NCBI GenBank assembly: GCA_035544635.1
Contig: DATKDQ010000008.1
Coordinates: 1 to 21,721 of the forward strand
Source: DATAFT01 sp035544635
GTDB taxonomy: Bacteria; Acidobacteriota; Thermoanaerobaculia; Multivoradales; Multivoraceae
Direction of reading: 5' to 3'
DNA: 21,721 bases
The translations under genes were made by a program, and so were the position numbers. The notes beneath the pieces are model-generated. The model saw nothing but the letters and a program-made list of their open reading frames with translations, did no database searches and was not told the origin of the DNA. Shown piece after piece: positions 6,909 through 15,624 of this stretch (position 1 is its first letter; each line of letters begins with the position of its first letter).

Positions 6909-6931
6909 TACGCGGAGAGCCTGGAAAGGTT
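6909..6931 (-). promoter_or_regulatory. Candidate ECF-type promoter before the sigma factor
   Basis: On the minus strand AAC (6929-6931) is followed by exactly 16 bases and then CGTA (6909-6912), the layout of many ECF promoters (AAC near -35, CGT near -10). Transcription would begin near 6902, giving a leader of about 13 bases to the ATG at 6889. Such short motifs occur by chance, so this is weak evidence for autoregulation. Confidence 0.3.
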
Positions 6932-6971
6932 GCGGAGTGCGGCGGAGCCGCCCCGGCTGCCGGATTCCGGC

Positions 6972-7142
6972 TCACCCGCGGCTCCGTCCCGCGAGCCAAC
7001 GAGCGACCAGGAAGAGCGCCGCGCCGACCCCCAGCATGCCGAGCTCGACGCGGATCTGGCCGTACACCAGGCCCACGAGGAGCGCGCTGCCCACGATCAC
7101 CAGGGCCAGCACCTGCAGCGTCCAGGCGAGACTCTCGAGCAT
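6972..7142 (-). CDS. Small (56-residue) two-span membrane protein
   Basis: The minus strand from ATG at 7142 encodes 56 residues beginning MLESLAWTLQVLALV and ending ARWLAGRSRG. Two hydrophobic segments (about 7-26 and 34-48) are separated by a short polar turn GQIRVE, giving a helical hairpin with a basic C-terminus. No known family is recognised. It starts 56 bases after the stop of the HEAT-repeat lipoprotein and ends 82 bases before the sigma factor, all in the same direction. The lack of a strong Shine-Dalgarno and the small size leave doubt, but the hydrophobic pattern and codon use (G/C third positions) look like a real gene. Confidence 0.6.
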   Translation of the reverse strand: MLESLAWTLQVLALVIVGSALLVGLVYGQIRVELGMLGVGAALFLVARWLAGRSRG

Positions 7143-7198
7143 TGCAGTGGCGTACCGATGGCGGTGACGATCCGAACTTGCTGCGAGCGTTCCGGAGG

Positions 7199-9325
7199 CT
7201 AACGGGTCCTGGAGTGTAGCTCAGCGGGCGGCCCGATCTCGCGCAGGCTCACGAGGCGGTCGCCCTCGAGCAGGCCACCGAGCATGTCGAGCCCGGCGAC
7301 CACCTCCCCGAGGACCGTCACCTCGCCCTCGAGTCCCCCGACCGCCCAACCCCCATCGGCCGGCTCGGGCCGGTCGGCGAGCTGGACGAAGAAGCGAGCG
7401 CCGCCAGCGTGCGGCGCCGGCCGCACCAGGCCGAACGAGCCGGCGCCGAGCCGCCGCGGCGCCGGCTCGTCGCGCAGGGTGAACCCCGGTCCTCCGCGGC
7501 CATCACCGTCGGGGTCCCCCGCCTCGATCCACGCGCCGGGAACGACGCGGTAGACCGCGGAGCCGTCGTAGAAGCCCTGCTCGGCGAGCTGGAGGAAGGA
7601 GAGACAGCTGAGCGCGGCGGCCGGGCAGTCGACCCGCAGCGTCGCAGTACCCCGGCCGGTCTCGAGCTCGAGCCACCGCGCTCGACGGGTCCGGGCGGCC
7701 ACGGCGCGGTAGTCGCCAGGCTTGCGAGCCGTGATCGCGGGGCCGATCGAGGGTCGCGGTCGGTTGAGCGCCTCGACCGCGTCGGCGGCCCGGAGCCGCA
7801 CCGGATGGGTGCCGACCTCGGCGAGCCCCTCGAGCGCCGCCACGATCGCGCCGCGCTCGGTCGCGGCCGACCGGGCGCGCGCCGCCAGCGCGTCGATGCC
7901 GGCCATCGCCAGCTCCGGCTCGGCGCGCTCGTCGCGCGCAAAGGCGCCGAGGACCAGCTCGAACGGAAGCACGGGGAAGCGCGCCAGGCGCTCGAGCGCC
8001 GCGGCGCGCACCCCCGGCGCCGGATCCGCGAGGGCGCGGGCGTACAGCTCGGGATGGGGCGTCCGGTCGAGCGCAGCGCGCGCGTCAAACGCCGCTTCCC
8101 GCACCACGGGCGAGGCGTCCACGCCGAGACGGTCGAGCAGCGCCGTCGCCTCGAGCGGGACAGCGCCGCGCGCGGCGGCGGCGCGCAGGGCGGGATCCGG
8201 ATCGGCGGCGGCGACGAGCAGAAGATCGCCGGCGGCCGGGGCCCGCGCCGCGGCGAGCGCGCCGAGCGCCCGCGCGCCCTCCGCGGGACTGCCGCTGCCG
8301 AAGACGCGCGCGAGCGCCGCTTCGAGATCGTCGTCGAGCAGCCACGCGCCGGCGGCGTCGAGCACCTGCGCGCGCACGGCCGGCCGGGGATCCGACAGGA
8401 GCTCGAGCAGCGTCGCACGCCAGGCCGGCGGGGGCGCCGCGCGGCCGGCGCGCACGATCGCTCCCCCGGCTGCGATCGCCGCCGTCGCCGCCGCGAGATC
8501 GCTCGAGGCCGTGGCCACGCGCAGCGCCTCGAGATCCTCGCCGCCGCCCACGATGGCGAGACCGGCGGCGGCCAGCGCGCGAACGCCGGCATCGCCGTCG
8601 TCGAGCAGCCGGCGGAAGACCGGGCGCTGCGCCGGGCGCGCCGCCGCGAGCAGCGCCGAGAGCGCGCGCCGCCGCAGCCACGCGTCGTCCGAGGTGAGCC
8701 CCTCGAGCGCGATCGCGACGAACGCCGCTCCGCCCCGCCCGGCAAACAGACGGAGGTCGGGCAGGAGCCTTGCCTGCCGGTCCCGGTCCGGCAGGGGCGC
8801 GAGCGCCGCCGCGATCCGATCGAGCGGCGCGCCGGCGCGGGCGAGCCCGTGGCAGGCCCAGGACGCGACCTCGGCATCCGCATCGAGGAGGAGGGCCGCG
8901 AGGAGCCTCTCAGCTGCGGCGCCTCCGACCTTCCCCGCGGCGAACGCGGCTGCCCGGCGCACGCCGGGATCGGAGTCGATCGCGAGCTCCTCGAGCGTCG
9001 CGATCGCTCGCGGATCGGGCACCCGCCCCAGCATCGAGCCGAGCAGCCGACGCAGCACGGGATCGCGGACTGCGAGCACGCGGCTGATCGAGAACGGCTC
9101 GTAGAGCTGGCGGTCGATCAGGAGGAGGAGAAGGGCGGTCTCCTCGAGCCCGGGGCCGGCCAGGTCGAGCGGCGGCGGAACACGGCCCGTCGCGCCGCGG
9201 CTCACCGCGCCGCCCGCGACGGGCACGTCGGCGGTGCGCGATCGCCCGGTCGACGCGCAGCCGGAGGCGAGCATCGCCGGGACGAGAACGATCACGCCGG
9301 TGAGGCGGCGCGCGCGGGACGTCAT
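7199..9325 (-). CDS. HEAT-repeat lipoprotein with C-terminal cyclophilin-like domain
   Basis: A 708-residue outer-envelope or periplasmic lipoprotein. The N-terminus has a lipobox LASGC with lipidated C23. Residues about 95-530 are Ala/Leu/Arg-rich repeats of roughly 30 residues (for example DPGVRRAAAFAAGKVG and DPAPGVRAAALERLARFP), typical of HEAT repeats. Residues 560-700 resemble cyclophilin-type peptidyl-prolyl isomerase: FYDGSAVYRVVPG, EAGDPDGDGRGGPGF, ARFFVQL and EVTVLGEVVAGLDML. The catalytic arginine is kept (R593), but the positions of CypA Phe60, Gln63, Gln111 and His126 read Ala598, Glu601, Arg644 and Val669, so isomerase activity is doubtful. The HEAT part suggests a scaffold that binds client proteins. 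It is transcribed divergently from the ccm operon, with 90 bases between the starts, which hints at a role near cytochrome or envelope assembly (inference). Confidence 0.88.
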   Translation of the reverse strand: MTSRARRLTGVIVLVPAMLASGCASTGRSRTADVPVAGGAVSRGATGRVPPPLDLAGPGLEETALLLLLIDRQLYEPFSISRVLAVRDPVLRRLLGSMLGRVPDPRAIATLEELAIDSDPGVRRAAAFAAGKVGGAAAERLLAALLLDADAEVASWACHGLARAGAPLDRIAAALAPLPDRDRQARLLPDLRLFAGRGGAAFVAIALEGLTSDDAWLRRRALSALLAAARPAQRPVFRRLLDDGDAGVRALAAAGLAIVGGGEDLEALRVATASSDLAAATAAIAAGGAIVRAGRAAPPPAWRATLLELLSDPRPAVRAQVLDAAGAWLLDDDLEAALARVFGSGSPAEGARALGALAAARAPAAGDLLLVAAADPDPALRAAAARGAVPLEATALLDRLGVDASPVVREAAFDARAALDRTPHPELYARALADPAPGVRAAALERLARFPVLPFELVLGAFARDERAEPELAMAGIDALAARARSAATERGAIVAALEGLAEVGTHPVRLRAADAVEALNRPRPSIGPAITARKPGDYRAVAARTRRARWLELETGRGTATLRVDCPAAALSCLSFLQLAEQGFYDGSAVYRVVPGAWIEAGDPDGDGRGGPGFTLRDEPAPRRLGAGSFGLVRPAPHAGGARFFVQLADRPEPADGGWAVGGLEGEVTVLGEVVAGLDMLGGLLEGDRLVSLREIGPPAELHSRTR

Positions 9326-9375
9326 CGACCCGGCATGCTAGCGCCACGCCGCTGCGCCAAACGAGGCACGCCGCC

Positions 9376-9404
9376 TTGGGGAACCCCGGGCCCTGTGCTA
9401 GCTT
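9376..9404 (+). promoter_or_regulatory. Candidate promoter of the ccm operon
   Basis: TTGGGG (9376-9381), a 17-base spacer and TAGCTT (9399-9404) with a TG three bases before the -10. Transcription would start near 9411, only about five bases before the ccmA ATG at 9416, so the message could be nearly leaderless. No good Shine-Dalgarno is seen before ccmA, which agrees with this. Tentative. Confidence 0.35.
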
Positions 9405-9415
9405 GCCCCGGCGAC

Positions 9416-10114
9416 ATGAGCGCGAGCAGCGGCCCGGCGATCAGAACTCGACGTTTGGGTCGCCGCTTCGGCCGGAGCTGGGCGCTCGCGCACTGCGATC
9501 TCGAGGTCGCGCCCGGCGAGTCGCTCCTGGTGGCGGGAGCGAACGGCTCGGGCAAGACCACTCTCCTGCGATTGCTCGCCGGGCTGCTGCGGCCCACGGC
9601 CGGATCGGTCGAGGTCTTCGAGCTCGATCCGCGCGCGCGCCGGCTCGCCTGCCGGCGCCGGCTGTCACTGGTCTCGCACCAGGCGTTCCTGTACGAGCGG
9701 CTGAGCGCGCTCGAGTCGCTGCGCCTGTGGGCGCGCGTTCTCGGCCGCCGCCGCGACGACGCGACGCTCGGCGAGCTGCTCGAAGAGGTCGGTCTGGCGG
9801 CGCGGCGCGACAGCCCGGTCGCGACCTTCTCGGCCGGTATGCGCAAGCGGCTCTCGCTGGCGCGCGCCCGCCTCGAAGAGCCCGATCTCCTGCTGCTCGA
9901 CGAGCCGTTCGCCGCGCTCGACGTGCCCGGCCAGAGGCTGGTGGAGCGCTGGATCGCGGAGAGCCTCGGGCGCGGCGTCACCGTGCTCCTCGCCTCGCAC
10001 CAGCTCGAGCAGGCGGCGGCGCTCTGCCGGCGAGCGATCGTGCTCGACCGCGGCCAGATCGAGTGGCACGGAGCCGCCGCGGACGCCGCCGCCCGGTTCG
10101 AGGCGAGGACGTGA
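9416..10114 (+). CDS. ccmA: Heme exporter ATP-binding protein CcmA
   Basis: A 232-residue ABC ATPase that, with CcmB, drives release of holo-CcmE from CcmC in System I cytochrome c maturation. Walker A is GANGSGKT (41-48), the signature is FSAGMRKR (138-145) in place of the classical LSGGQ, Walker B is LLLLDEP (158-164) and the switch histidine is H195. The length fits CcmA and the following genes confirm the assignment. The ATG at 9416 is chosen because MSASSGPAIRTRRLGRRFG leads straight into the ABC fold. It is the first gene of the operon and its TGA lies at 10112-10114. ABC ATPases are hard to assign alone; here the context makes the name secure. Confidence 0.93.
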   Translation: MSASSGPAIRTRRLGRRFGRSWALAHCDLEVAPGESLLVAGANGSGKTTLLRLLAGLLRPTAGSVEVFELDPRARRLACRRRLSLVSHQAFLYERLSALESLRLWARVLGRRRDDATLGELLEEVGLAARRDSPVATFSAGMRKRLSLARARLEEPDLLLLDEPFAALDVPGQRLVERWIAESLGRGVTVLLASHQLEQAAALCRRAIVLDRGQIEWHGAAADAAARFEART

Positions 10115-10125
10115 GCCTGAGCCAA

Positions 10126-10209
10126 GGGGGCGCGGGGGTTGAGGGCCGGGCCCACGGGGGCAGGGGGGAGGCTCGAGGCCCGGTCCAGGGGGGCTCGAGG
10201 GGTGGGGGG
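10126..10209 (+). promoter_or_regulatory. G-tract cluster at the ccmA-ccmB junction
   Basis: Nine runs of three to six G lie in 84 bases on the coding strand (10126-10130, 10134-10138, 10143-10145, 10148-10150, 10156-10160, 10163-10168, 10188-10193, 10199-10202, 10204-10209), mostly with short spacers. Several overlapping G-quadruplexes could form in DNA or in the polycistronic message, right before the preferred ccmB start. The runs are directly visible; a regulatory role is inferred. Confidence 0.5.
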
Positions 10210-10212
10210 CTG

Positions 10213-10884
10213 GTGCGCGAGATCGGCGCCGTGCTCGCCAAGGACCTGCTGCTCGAGTGGCGCGGGCGCGCTCGCCTGCTGGCGACGGTGTTGTTCGGCG
10301 TGGTGGCGCTGGCACTGTTCTCGTTCGCGGCCGGCGCCGACCCCGCCGTCCTCGACCGCGGGGCGCCCGGGTTCCTCGTGCTCGCCCTCCTCCTGAGCTC
10401 GACGCTCGCGCTCGGCGAGAGCTTTCGCGTCGAGCAGGAGGACTCGGCGATGGAAGGCCTCCTCCTGCTGCCGATCGATCCTCATGCCCTCTTTTACGGA
10501 AAGGCGCTCGGCAACACCCTCTTCCTGTCGCTCCTGGGGCCCGTTCTCGCCGTGGCGGCGGTGGTGTTCTATGCTGTCGATGCCGGCGCGATGGCGTTGG
10601 TCAAGCTGGTCTTGCTCTGGGTGCTGGCCGCCGCTGGTCTGTCCGCTCCCGGCACTCTCTACGCCGCCATGACCTCCCGAGCCCGTAGTCAGGACGTGCT
10701 GCTGCCGCTGGTCCACTATCCCCTCGTCATCCCCGTGCTGCTGGCCTCGGTCAAGGCGATCGACCTGATCCTCAACGGCGATCCGATGGGCCAGCTCGGG
10801 TCGTGGACGGCACTGCTCGCCGGGTTCGCACTGGCCTACTGGAGCCTGGGCGGGGTGCTCTTCCCGCTCGCGGTGGAGGAGTGA
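10213..10884 (+). CDS. ccmB: Heme exporter permease CcmB
   Basis: A 223-residue integral membrane protein with about six spans, the CcmA partner in the heme-export ABC complex. It begins VREIGAVLAKDLLLEWRGR, the usual cytoplasmic lead-in of CcmB, followed by spans near 22-42, 53-70, 94-122, 126-150, 163-183 and 196-220. The conserved region FRVEQEDSAMEGLLLLP lies between spans 2 and 3, as is usual in CcmB. GTG at 10213 is chosen because it gives the family length and has GAGGGG about ten bases upstream. A GTG at 10111, overlapping the ccmA stop as GTGA, would add 34 Gly/Arg-rich residues encoded by the G-tract cluster and looks less likely. The TGA at 10882-10884 falls just before the ccmC start. 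Confidence 0.92.
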   Translation: MREIGAVLAKDLLLEWRGRARLLATVLFGVVALALFSFAAGADPAVLDRGAPGFLVLALLLSSTLALGESFRVEQEDSAMEGLLLLPIDPHALFYGKALGNTLFLSLLGPVLAVAAVVFYAVDAGAMALVKLVLLWVLAAAGLSAPGTLYAAMTSRARSQDVLLPLVHYPLVIPVLLASVKAIDLILNGDPMGQLGSWTALLAGFALAYWSLGGVLFPLAVEE

Positions 10885-10889
10885 ACGGA

Positions 10890-11609
10890 ATGCCCGTGGC
10901 GCGACCAAGGCTCTCCACCGTCTCCGGCCTGCTCGGAGTCGTCCTGCTTCTGGCCGGCAGCTACCTGGGGCTCTTCGTCGCGCCTCCCGAGCGCCACATG
11001 GGCGACGTCGTGCGCATCGTCTACGTGCACGTCCCCAGCGCCTGGATCTCGATGCTCTGCTACACCTTCGCCTTCGGGTTCGCGATCGCGTCGCTCTGGA
11101 CGCGACGTCCTCGCTGGGACCACCTCACCACCGCCGCGGTCGAGGTCGGGATCGTGCTCAACGTCCTCCTGCTGGTGCAGGGGATGCTCTTCGCGCGGCC
11201 CACCTGGGGCATCTGGTGGACCTGGGCCGACGTGCGGCTCGTCTTCTCGTTCCTGATGTTCCTGCTGTTCGCGGGTGTCCTCGCGCTGCGCGCGTTCGTC
11301 GACGATCCGGCGCGGCGCGGCACCTGGACCGCGATCGCCACCATCACCGCCTTCGTCGACGTGCCGCTGGTCTATTACTGCGTGCGCTGGTGGCGTTCGC
11401 TGCACCAGATGCAGTCGACACCCGAGACCATGGACGCGGCGATGAAGCTGCCGATGCGGATCAACGCCTTCGCCGTCCTCTTCCTGGCCGGCTGGTTCAT
11501 CGCGAGGCGAGCCGAGCTGGAGCGCCGCCGGCAGGAGATCGACGAGGTGGCGGAGCCGGCGGCCATTCCGCGCGCGGGATCGATCGCCGGTACCGGAGTG
11601 GAGGCCTGA
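10890..11609 (+). CDS. ccmC: Heme transporter/handling protein CcmC
   Basis: A 239-residue member of the heme-handling protein family that presents heme to CcmE on the periplasmic side. About six membrane spans are visible. The conserved axial histidines are H47 in YVHVPSAW and H172 in WWRSLHQ. The Trp-rich WWD segment at 106-117 reads WGIWWTWADVRL, one residue longer than the common WGxWWxWDxRL. The ATG at 10890 has GGAGG about ten bases upstream; a GTG at 10881 would overlap the ccmB stop but sits too close to that site. The C-terminal 35 residues form a charged cytoplasmic tail. The stop is one base before the ccmD ATG. Confidence 0.94.
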   Translation: MPVARPRLSTVSGLLGVVLLLAGSYLGLFVAPPERHMGDVVRIVYVHVPSAWISMLCYTFAFGFAIASLWTRRPRWDHLTTAAVEVGIVLNVLLLVQGMLFARPTWGIWWTWADVRLVFSFLMFLLFAGVLALRAFVDDPARRGTWTAIATITAFVDVPLVYYCVRWWRSLHQMQSTPETMDAAMKLPMRINAFAVLFLAGWFIARRAELERRRQEIDEVAEPAAIPRAGSIAGTGVEA

Positions 11610-11610
11610 G

Positions 11611-11766
11611 ATGGCGCCCGAGGGCGTTATAATTGGCGGTTGGAGCTTCGTCGTCGCGGCCTACGTGGTGACGGCGGCAGGGCTGGTCCTCTACGCCTGG
11701 AGCCTGCGCTCCCGGCTGAACAAGATCCAGAGCAGGATCGGGAATCACGAGCGAGACCATGGATAG
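11611..11766 (+). CDS. ccmD: Small heme-exporter accessory protein CcmD
   Basis: A 51-residue protein with one membrane span (about 12-31, WSFVVAAYVVTAAGLVLYAW) followed by a basic tail with SLRSRLNKIQ. This is the typical size and layout of CcmD, which stabilises the CcmC-CcmE complex and aids release of holo-CcmE by CcmAB. A GGAGG lies six bases before the ATG. Its TAG overlaps the ccmE start by eight bases. Sequence conservation in CcmD is low, so the name rests on size, topology and position between ccmC and ccmE. Confidence 0.85.
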   Translation: MAPEGVIIGGWSFVVAAYVVTAAGLVLYAWSLRSRLNKIQSRIGNHERDHG

Positions 11767-12234
11767 AGACCTCAGGCGCCGTCGTGTCCTCGTGGTGGCC
11801 GCCCTCGCCGTCATTGCCGGCGTGATCGGCTACGTCGCCTACGGCAACATCGGCGGCAATCTGGTCTACTACTGGAGCCCCAAGGAGGTGCACGCCGCCG
11901 GCCCCAAGGCGTTCGGGGCCTCGATCCGTCTGGGCGGGCTGGTCGCTCCGGGCTCGATCGAGCGCGCCGCGAGCGGCCTCGACCTGCGCTTCGCGGTGAC
12001 CGATGGCGACGCGACGCTTCCCGTCCACGCCAGCGCGGTGCCTCCGGCGATGTTCCGCGAGGGCATCGGCGTGGTGGTCGAAGGGACCCTGCGCGAGGAC
12101 GGCGTCTTCGAGTCGCGCCGGTTGATGGTCAAGCACGACAACGAGTACCGCGCCCCCGGCGCCGAGGATACCCGCGACATCCGGGAGCTGATGAAGAGCC
12201 TCGACCCCGCAGCGGCCGGCGGGGCCACCGGGGG

Positions 12235-12238
<4 letters not shown>
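11759..12238 (+). CDS. ccmE: Periplasmic heme chaperone CcmE
   Basis: A 159-residue heme chaperone anchored by one N-terminal span (8-28, preceded by RDLRRRR) with a periplasmic OB-fold. The heme-binding motif is KHDNEYRAP, with H126 forming the covalent heme bond and Y130 four residues later, so this is the classical HxxxY type and not the CxxxY variant. Other family landmarks are LVYYWSP, IRLGGLVAPGSI and VVVEGTLRE. The start overlaps ccmD by eight bases and the TGA overlaps the ccmF ATG by four. The C-terminus is a short Gly/Ala-rich tail. Confidence 0.95.
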
Positions 12239-14337
<2,099 letters not shown>

Positions 14338-14404
14338 CCGCCGGGCGCCTGGGGTGATCGATCGCGCGGCCCTGGTGAGGATCGTCTCGTAGGAAGCTCG
14401 AATC

Positions 14405-14926
14405 GTGGCCATCCATCGCACTCCGCTGGTCGTCGGCGCCATCGTCGGCATCCCGCTCATCGTCTTTCTCGCGCTCGGCTTCCGTCACGATCCGAACGTC
14501 ATCGAGTCGCCGCTCCTCGGCAAGCCGGCGCCCTCGTTCGTGCTGCGGGACTTCGACGGCGGCGCCGTCGACTTCGCGAGCCTGCGCGGCCAGCCGGTGG
14601 TCCTCAACTTCTGGGCGAGCTGGTGCCAGCCGTGCGTCGCCGAGCATCCGCTCCTGGTCGAGGCGGCTCGCCGCTACGCGGGCGAGGTCCACTTCATCGG
14701 CGTGGTACCCACCGAGGACACGGCGGATGCGGTCGAGCGCTTCACGCGACACCTCGGCAAGTGGGGTCCGGCCTACCACGACGCCGACGGCAAGGTGTCG
14801 ATCGCGTACGGCGTCTTCAAGCTCCCGGAGACCTACTTCGTCGCGAGCGACGGCACCATCGTCCACAAGGTGGCTGGGCCGCTCGACCGGCGGACGCTCG
14901 AGCAGAGCCTGGAGGCGCTCTTGTGA
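14405..14926 (+). CDS. ccmG: Thiol:disulfide oxidoreductase CcmG/DsbE (thioredoxin-like)
   Basis: A 173-residue membrane-anchored thioredoxin that would keep the CXXCH cysteines of apocytochromes reduced for heme attachment. One N-terminal span (8-25) is followed by a periplasmic thioredoxin fold: LGKPAPSFVLRDFDG, the active site NFWASWCQPCVAEHP with C74 and C77, and the cis-proline P141 in LPETYFV. The CcmG-typical GVFKLPET is intact. The start is GTG at 14405 with AGGA about ten bases upstream. The stop overlaps the GTG of ccmH by four bases. DsbE and ResA are homologous; the position inside a ccm operon supports the CcmG name. Confidence 0.93.
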   Translation: MAIHRTPLVVGAIVGIPLIVFLALGFRHDPNVIESPLLGKPAPSFVLRDFDGGAVDFASLRGQPVVLNFWASWCQPCVAEHPLLVEAARRYAGEVHFIGVVPTEDTADAVERFTRHLGKWGPAYHDADGKVSIAYGVFKLPETYFVASDGTIVHKVAGPLDRRTLEQSLEALL

Positions 14927-15624
14927 GGCGCGCGGCCGGGCTCGGCGCGCGGGCGTCCCGAATCGAGTCGCCGCTGCGCGGCGTGCTCCTCGCGGCGGCG
15001 CTCGCCGTTCTCGCCACCGCGCTCGCGCAGGCGCAGCCGGTCGAGCCGCCGGGCGTGCCCGTGGAGACGGCGCCGTCCGCCGGCGAGGGTGCTCGCGATC
15101 GGCCGGCAGAGGCCGCCGGCGGCGATGCCGACAGCGGCACCGGCCGGGTCTCCCGAGCGCAGGACGACTTCGCGCCGCTCGACGAGGCGGAGCTGGTCGG
15201 ACCTCCCGCCGGCCCTCCGATCGCGGGTGAGGAGCTCGAGTCGCGCACGCGCGCCCTCGCCTCGCGCATGCGCTGCCCGGTGTGCCAGGGGCTCCCGATC
15301 GCCGACTCGCCGAGCGCATCGGCGCTCGCCATGGTGTCGCAGACTCGCGACCTCCTCGCGCGCGGCTACACCGAGAAGCAGGTGCTCGACTACTTCGTGC
15401 GCGCCTACGGCGAGTTCGTCCTGCTCGAGCCCACGACGAAGGGGTTCAACCTGGTGGTGTGGCTGCTGCCCGTTGCCGGCCTCCTGCTCGGAGCGGCGTT
15501 GATCGCGCGTCGCCTGCGCTCGACGCGGCGCGCGGCTCGCTCCGGTGCGGACCCCTCCCGCCCGGACGGCGACGACGATCTGGATCCGTACCTCGAGCGC
15601 GTGCGGTCGGAGATCGGCTCGTGA
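14923..15624 (+). CDS. ccmH: Cytochrome c biogenesis protein CcmH (CycL type)
   Basis: A 233-residue protein carrying the thiol pair that interacts with CcmG and with apocytochrome c. An Arg-rich start and hydrophobic segment (19-37) ending in LAQAQP form a signal peptide. A 60-residue Pro/Ala/Gly/Glu-rich linker follows, and then the CcmH domain (about 100-175) with RMRCPVCQGLPIADS (C118, C121), GYTEKQVLDYFV and YGEFVLLEP. A membrane span lies at 175-197, followed by a charged cytoplasmic tail. The linker makes it longer than the usual CycL-type protein of about 150 residues. GTG at 14923 overlaps the preceding stop. The TPR (CycH) part is a separate downstream gene and not fused as in E. 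coli CcmH. Confidence 0.93.
   Translation: MRRAAGLGARASRIESPLRGVLLAAALAVLATALAQAQPVEPPGVPVETAPSAGEGARDRPAEAAGGDADSGTGRVSRAQDDFAPLDEAELVGPPAGPPIAGEELESRTRALASRMRCPVCQGLPIADSPSASALAMVSQTRDLLARGYTEKQVLDYFVRAYGEFVLLEPTTKGFNLVVWLLPVAGLLLGAALIARRLRSTRRAARSGADPSRPDGDDDLDPYLERVRSEIGS

Noticed and set aside
10111..10212. Upstream GTG as the ccmB start, giving a Gly/Arg-rich N-terminus
   Set aside because: It overlaps the ccmA stop neatly, but the added residues are low-complexity products of G-runs and the 10213 start gives the family length and a nearby SD.
11628..11633. Perfect TATAAT inside ccmD as an internal promoter
   Set aside because: No -35-like sequence lies 16-18 bases upstream (CCTGAG there), and it lies in coding sequence of a tightly overlapping operon.
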